From: Alectoria sarmentosa
Lineage: Eukaryota > Ascomycota > Lecanoromycetes > Lecanorales > Parmeliaceae
DNA: 64,000 bases
Assembly (NCBI GenBank): GCA_009733775.1
Contig: WOGZ01000004.1
Span: 287,341 to 351,340, forward strand
Reading direction: 5' to 3'
The position numbers and the translations under genes are program-made. The notes under the pieces are model-generated. The model worked only from the letters and a program-made list of their open reading frames with translations, did no database searches and was not told the DNA's origin. Positions 60,906 through 64,000 of this stretch are shown in pieces (the stretch's first letter is position 1; each line of letters begins with the position of its first letter).

Positions 60906-63103
60906 TTACATCAGGCCGGCCCATCCAAAATCATGTCTGCCTTGTATATTAAAGAAACCAAAGAAAAAGACTCGCCATCTACTTGTCATAGCCCCGGAAG
61001 AGCCGGATATGACCACATCCTCTCAATCGTTGATATCGTCCAACTCCCGCTGGGTCATCTCGTTGAAACCGTCCAGGTCGTCGAATTTCATTGTTGTCTC
61101 CACATCCTCCATTCCATACACGTAGGGGTCCGGATCCTCGATCCCATGGTCCAGATTCCTCATGCACCAAGGGCCCTTGCGGACCTTCAATGCGGAGGGG
61201 GACCCCCCCCCCCCACCAGTCTCTCAAAGTCTTCATAGCTGTAATCCTTGCTTCTGTATCTCTCATAAATACATAAGATTCGATCGATGAAGATCTGTTT
61301 TCGTATCAACATCCGATAGAGGTAACCATGCCTCCGGAATCGCCCCCGAGATCAGCCTTCTGATTGCGCCTTATATGACCGAAACCGTTCGTAAGCTGAT
61401 GGAGCTCGGAGAGACGATGGGCGTTTGACGCTTTGAATCCCATATGTCTCCAAACACCCTTGCCCCCTTATCCCACAGGTCTCGCTATGTAACCGAATTA
61501 AACTTCTTTGCATCCCAGGAGCCAATGTTCTTCCCCAAACTCAGGTGGTATCATATTGGGGTCGTCAGAAACTCTGTAGTCGTCGATGGGGCCCGGAAGC
61601 GTATCATTCCCATTTGGTCTCGCACCTTTTTTCAGTGTTGCCAAAAGGAATATAAGATGGGCGAATTGATTAATAATGTGTTGAAGTCACGGGTTCGAAA
61701 AAGTTCTTGCATGCACCAGCGACGGTCCGTTTTCTCTGACGTTGGCAATAAAAACATCTCTCGCGAGCATAACCCACATTGACTCTGAATTGCTGATGGC
61801 TCGACTCATCATAATGATCACGCTCGCGTCTATGGCGGCGTGTAAGTCGATAACCCTCACCCCTCTCTTCTTTATCGGATAACAGGAATGTAGATCCCGA
61901 ATAATGCCGCGGATCTTATTGTTCCATATCAGTCGATAGTACTCTTGATTCAATTTATCTCTGATTTTAACCGGCATGTTTAAACATCGTAGCGCGTACC
62001 TCGGAAAAGACATCATAAATGTGTTTTCAATCACGACACGCCTTTTTAGAAATAAGTGATATCGCGCTCGCGCTTTAACCGAAGCCTTCGTCTTTGCCAG
62101 TATTACCGCCCAAAACTCGTCGAGTTGATGTTCAATGTTAGTGCTCATATAAATCCTCAAAAGTTCATAAGGGTTATTCGCGAACATCTCTTTGGTCTCG
62201 CGGAACGAAATCCTCACAATCTCTTCAACGTGCAGAATATATGATTTGGATCAATTGAGCTTGGCACTCGTGGCCTTGCAATACACCTTCAAGGAGGCCA
62301 TCAGCGCGTCGGTTTCGGTCTGAATCCATATCATCATCGTGGTATCGTCTGCGTACATTGTCGTTTTCAATAACCCGTTGCCTACTTAAACCCTTGGAAT
62401 ATCGAGGTTCAGGGCGATTTATCGGGCCAGGCCTTCAATCACGACTACGAACAGGACACAACTCAACGGGTCCCTCTGTCTCATCCCGAAGCGAACCCAT
62501 AGAACCTCCCCTGTGTAACCGTTAACAAAAACTTTGATCTTGGCGTTCTGATAGAGAAGGCGAACCCAGGGGATATACTCCTCGGGGACCCCGAACCGAG
62601 CCAGCACCGCGAAGAGAAACTCATGATAAACTCGATCGTATGCTTTTCCCTGATCCAGGAAGACGATTGCTAGCCCCGGCTGTCGCCGATCGGGTCTGGC
62701 GAACGTTTCATGCTTAGCGATCAGGTATTGAGCTGTTCTGATGTTGTCATCAATCAGTCTTTTCGATAGAAAAGCGGATTGTTGTGACCCAATGACTTCA
62801 CCGAGGGCTGTTGTCAGCCTTTGCATTAGTATATCCGTGAACAGCTTATAATCCACATTCTTATGGACAAGGGGCGGAAGTTCTTTATGTCTGACTGCTC
62901 GCCCTTGTTTTTGAACAGAAAAATTAAGATTCCTTTGGTCCAATACTCCGGCAGCCTCCCCTTGTCCTGTCTCATTGAAGAACTGTGTCATCTTTTGCAC
63001 AATCGCCGGGGTAGAGTTCTTCTTTCTTCTATGCCACAAAAGAGCCTTATAGAATTCGCTGGGAAGGCCGTCACCGCCGGGCAATGATCCCACTGCCGCC
63101 CGA
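60906..63103 (-). pseudogene. LINE ORF2 relic (reverse transcriptase and C-terminal region)
   Basis: Reading the minus strand: PGGDGLPSEFYK (truncated N-side of RT), DYKLFTDILMQRL, IGSQQSAFLSKRLIDDNI, VFLDQGKAYDRV (first catalytic Asp block; usual D-x-x-K-A-F/Y-D), GMRQRDPLS (usual G-x-x-Q-G-x-P-L-S) and the catalytic YADDT block near 62355. A LKRRVVIENTFMMSFPRYALR block (61970-62060), IWNNKIRGIIRDLHSC and a WDAKKFNSV block follow. The C-terminus ends with DDLDGFNEMTQRELDDIND at about 61020-61090 and a TAA at 60906-60908. Stops such as the TAA near 62420 and TGA after SAKLN break it. The conserved blocks place it with the Tad1/L1-like fungal LINEs; the precise clade is not determined. Confidence 0.85.
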
Positions 63104-63121
63104 GCCAAGATTGGTTTGACT

Positions 63122-63690
63122 GCCCATGGAACCTAGCAGGGAGGCGACCCGCTGTGCACTGGTGCAACGACCCTGTAGGCACGAGGCTAGTAGCTGAATG
63201 AAGTCAATATGAGCATCTCGCCGGAATAACGCCGGCCCGACCGGTTCAACGTGATTCGATCATGTGTTGCTATTTCTTTGCCTTTCTTTAGTCGCTGACT
63301 CTATCAGCTATTGCACACAGTTGGCCTTGGAAGTCGGCAGAGAGAGTCGCAATATGAAGCCCCTCCAGCCAGTTACCTCTTGCGCTGAACAAAGATTTTT
63401 GACCTGAATTTGTCCCCTTTCTAACCAGAAGGCGGAAGAAAACGACGACGAAGTAAGGAATGCAAAGATTGTCATTATGATCAAGTGATAGTCGGTGTCA
63501 CCAAGGTTTATATGATATCGCCAAAAACAAGATGTTGTTACAGCGCGAATTAAAATATATAAAAGAATAGTGTAGGGCTGAGCTAAAAAACCTTGAATTT
63601 GTATGTGCAGCCAATCATAAATTCGGAATCACTACGCTTTTCGGTTAGCGCCCGAATAGCGGCTTTTAGGCCTCCCGAGCGCCCTCATCA
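63122..63690. other. Noncoding gene-island edge right of the LINE
   Basis: No frame is supported. Near 63608-63705 a segment has two TTTGTATGT(G/A)CA motifs and GGCTTTTAGGCCTCCCGAGCGCCCTC; it reads like the end of a DNA transposon, but no partner end was found in the window. Confidence 0.4.
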
Positions 63691-64000
63691 AAAATTTGTA
63701 TGTACAAATCTTACATCTTTTGCCCCCTACCTCCTGAAGAATTAAATTTTTTCATAATTTCGTAAATTATACAACTCAATATGCGCTTTCCAACGATGTA
63801 AAAGTTATTAGATTTGAATGTATATATATAAAGTAATATTTAATTCAAATATGTTAAGTCGGATCGACAGCGAGGCTCCCGGAAAACCTCTTCGCTCATT
63901 TCACGAATTAATTTCTTTTTTGAATAACATCATAATCCTCTATCATATTTACGAGATTATTATATCGTTGAAATTGCATAAGTTTATTCTATAATAATAA
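63690..64000. other. Return to AT-rich sequence
   Basis: Composition drops back to strongly AT-rich, probably the next RIPed repeat block. No feature could be assigned. Confidence 0.6.

Larger units (their letters stand above)
60740..63103 (-). mobile_element. 5'-truncated LINE (non-LTR retrotransposon) with 18-bp target duplication
   Basis: An 18-bp perfect direct repeat GCCAAGATTGGTTTGACT flanks it (60722-60739 and 63104-63121). On the minus strand the insert starts within the reverse transcriptase and ends in an A-rich tail (AAATAAACAAACTTACAAATC-type) at the left repeat. Truncation at the 5' side, variable-length duplication and A-rich end are hallmarks of target-primed reverse transcription. 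Length is 2,364 bp. It carries a handful of stops, far fewer than the LTR elements, so it is younger or only lightly RIPed. Confidence 0.88.

Noticed and set aside
60979..61266. 95-codon minus frame rich in Gly and Arg
   Set aside because: It is an out-of-frame reading of the LINE ORF2 C-terminus; the adjacent frame gives DDLDGFNEMTQRELDD.
1..64000. CRISPR arrays, bacterial operons, ribosome-binding sites, attachment sites
   Set aside because: The tandem arrays lack unique spacers and the gene structure is eukaryotic; none of these features is supported.
1..64000. Complete tRNA or rRNA genes
   Set aside because: The only tRNA-like sequence (60816-60865) lacks the anticodon arm; no rRNA-like segment was noticed.

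Overview
The window looks like a chromosome segment from a filamentous ascomycete (Pezizomycotina) with AT isochores; I cannot name the species. Three observations point there. About 49 kb is extremely AT-rich and built from retrotransposon relics that differ by C-to-T and G-to-A transitions with CpG largely spared, which is the pattern of repeat-induced point mutation (RIP). An island of ordinary base composition carries a HET-domain gene, a gene type of filamentous ascomycetes. The genes have 50-130 bp introns of fungal type.

Layout. (1) 1-23113 is a three-layer nest of Ty3/gypsy elements. Element A1 runs in from the left edge and is split by element B (4631-21656, 188-bp LTRs, target duplication ATATT). 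B is split by a second member of the A family, A2 (11735-18464, 196-bp LTRs, target duplication GATAA). (2) 23114-24979 is unassigned. (3) 24980-33195 is a minus-strand Ty1/copia element C (118-bp LTRs, target duplication AATAA) with minisatellites near its 3' end. (4) 33308-47527 is a third gypsy family, element E (about 302-bp LTRs). It is expanded by a Tc1/mariner relic, a pair of inverted modules around an unknown reverse-strand region, a 1,059-bp TRIM-like element (42106-43164, target duplication TCAAT) and a second Tc1/mariner relic. (5) 47528-48960 is AT-rich and unassigned.

(6) 48960-63690 is the gene island. It holds a classical short-chain dehydrogenase with a GC-AG intron (50127-51208, minus), an intact HET-domain gene (53095-54798, minus), a MITE-like inverted-repeat element (55789-56351) lying just upstream of the TATA box of a secreted cysteine-rich protein gene (56459-58233, plus, one in-frame TAG), a dienelactone hydrolase-family gene (59332-60375, minus, one in-frame TGA), and a 5'-truncated LINE (60740-63103, minus) flanked by an 18-bp target duplication, with a tRNA-like relic in its 3' tail. 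(7) AT-rich sequence resumes at about 63690.

The genes do not form an obvious pathway. The two enzymes could take part in accessory metabolism, and the HET and secreted genes are typical of variable, repeat-flanked compartments. All TE coding regions are broken by RIP-type stops, so no autonomous element is present. All calls come from reading the sequence by eye; no database search was run.
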